This document shows positions 63,022-64,000 of a stretch of DNA of 64,000 nt, piece after piece. The stretch comes from Ignatzschineria indica (GTDB lineage: Bacteria; Pseudomonadota; Gammaproteobacteria; Cardiobacteriales; Wohlfahrtiimonadaceae). Each line of letters begins with the position of its first letter. Position 1 is the first letter of the stretch. Under the pieces are notes generated by a model, which did no database searches, was not told where the DNA came from, and worked only from the letters and a program-made list of their open reading frames with translations. The position numbers and the translations under genes are program-made. The stretch spans positions 806,001 to 870,000 of the forward strand of contig NZ_QEWR01000002.1 of NCBI RefSeq assembly GCF_003121925.1, in the 5' to 3' direction.

Positions 63022-64000
63022 ATGCAAAAGCAGAGTCCCCTACCAAAATGGTATTTTGATATCTTCAACCGCTATCGGGAGAGACTTCAACAGAAAGAGG
63101 CTCTCTACTTAGCCCTCAGTGCCGGTGTTGACTCCAATACCCTACTCCATTGGCTCTATACATTTAGAGAGGAACTTCCCCCGATCTATACAATTCATGT
63201 TAATCATAACTGGCATGATAATTACTCCCATCTTTGGGCAAACTTTGCGCGCCAACGTGCCGAGTTTTATGGTTTTACCCATTACCACTATGAAGCTTTT
63301 TTTGATTTAGAAGAGATGTCGGGGCTCGAAGCTGCAGGGAGAGAGATGCGCTATATTAAATTTGCAGAGACAATGCAACCTAACTCCCTTCTCTGTGTTG
63401 CCCACCATCGCTCTGATCAAGCAGAAACATTGATACAACGACTTCTTCGAAGTTCAGGCACAAGAGGCCTTGGTGCTATGCGAGATTTTAATACCGTTCG
63501 CTTTGGTGCTTACGATATCGATCTTTTCCGCCCTTTTCTCTCTATCTCTAAAAAGACGCTTTATGAAACGGCAATTGCACTCAATCTCCCCTGGTTAGAA
63601 GATTACACAAATCACGAGGCTGATGATATGGAGCGCAATATTATCCGAAATGATCTCTTCAAGCGGATGGAGACTTCCTTTCCACAATATGAAGAAGCGT
63701 TCTATCAAGTTACACAATTTATGCAAGAGGCGGATGATCTCCTCTTAGAACTTGCGATGCTTGATCTTGAAAAAATCGCTCAAAAAAAGGAAATAGAGAC
63801 AGATAGAGCAGAAGGAGATTTAGAAAGAGTTGCTCCTCAGCTACACCTCCCCTCTCTAAAAAAACTGAGCCTTGCACGGCAAAAAAATCTACTACAGGCT
63901 TGGATTCGTCCCTATAATCTTATCTTCTCACAACGCCAGCTTACTGAATTTATAAGAGTCTTTCTTGACGGAGCCCCAACCCATCAAACTCGTTTTGAGC
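63022..64000 (+). CDS. tilS: tRNA(Ile)-lysidine synthase, N-terminal part (3' end outside window)
   Basis: The frame from ATG 63022 is open to the end of the window (326 codons). TilS changes C34 of the minor tRNA-Ile to lysidine, so that it reads AUA. The ATP PP-loop reads LSAGVDSNTLLHWL, where Ala replaces the first Gly of SGGxDS. Other family blocks are GLEAAGREMRYIKF, AHHRSDQAETLIQRLLRSSG, GTRGLGAMR and WLEDYTNHEADDMERNIIRND. Its start is 15 bases after the tamA stop, so the two are probably cotranscribed. The C-terminal domains are not covered. Confidence 0.93.
   Translation, partial: MQKQSPLPKWYFDIFNRYRERLQQKEALYLALSAGVDSNTLLHWLYTFREELPPIYTIHVNHNWHDNYSHLWANFARQRAEFYGFTHYHYEAFFDLEEMSGLEAAGREMRYIKFAETMQPNSLLCVAHHRSDQAETLIQRLLRSSGTRGLGAMRDFNTVRFGAYDIDLFRPFLSISKKTLYETAIALNLPWLEDYTNHEADDMERNIIRNDLFKRMETSFPQYEEAFYQVTQFMQEADDLLLELAMLDLEKIAQKKEIETDRAEGDLERVAPQLHLPSLKKLSLARQKNLLQAWIRPYNLIFSQRQLTEFIRVFLDGAPTHQTRFE

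Overview
This 64 kb window is a contiguous piece of an AT-rich gammaproteobacterial chromosome. It is dense in housekeeping genes and shows no phage, integrase, insertion sequence or CRISPR array. The Gammaproteobacteria assignment rests on RuvC/RuvA, Slt, MepA, RapZ, YafD, TamA and RecC proteins of the usual type. A Cardiobacteriales-type relative such as Ignatzschineria or Wohlfahrtiimonas is my guess from the mix of genes; I could not test it.

Layout. 1-6.4 kb: the end of proA, then grxD, upp, slt, a DUF2726 protein, a GIY-YIG protein and cinA with a decayed C-terminal domain. 6.4-7.3 kb: a tandem array of 174-bp repeats. 7.4-14.8 kb: mutT, the convergent yebC-ruvC-ruvA operon (no ruvB), lysO, an orphan MetI-like membrane protein, and an MFS/nucleoside hydrolase pair. 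15-22 kb: a DUF2892 protein, a large mosaic repeat, and argC-argJ-argB-argD on the minus strand. 22-36.5 kb: waaC, azlCD, lipB, an RND pump pair, an AI-2E family protein, greA, gloA, a membrane-bound cytochrome c, grpE, a small acidic protein, corA and a META/DUF4377 protein. 36.7-37.3 kb: three identical tRNA-Asp genes with one promoter and one terminator. 37.4-47.3 kb: mepA, two small envelope proteins, single-chain pyruvate carboxylase, yafD, yigZ and a class I aminotransferase. 47.6-54.1 kb: a phased 11-bp repeat, recC, a basic-tailed membrane protein, rapZ and folD. 54.6-64 kb: an amidohydrolase, nadK, a Na+/H+ antiporter, lysC, tamA and the start of tilS.

The most unusual content is non-coding. 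Three intergenic regions (6.4, 11.1 and 15.7 kb) carry 21 copies of a GC-rich module, almost always 47 bp long, with 7-bp terminal inverted repeats. The module has two diverged, oppositely oriented versions, set at gaps of mostly 20, 50, 60 or 70 bp. Two of the three sites lie between convergent genes. Separately, many intergenic stretches carry short tandem duplications with units of 8 to 16 bp. The clearest is ten gap-free 11-bp units just upstream of recC.

Functionally the window covers arginine and lysine pathway entry, peptidoglycan turnover (slt, mepA), nucleotide salvage and sanitation, recombination repair (ruvA, ruvC, recC), efflux and ion transport, and outer-membrane assembly (tamA, waaC).
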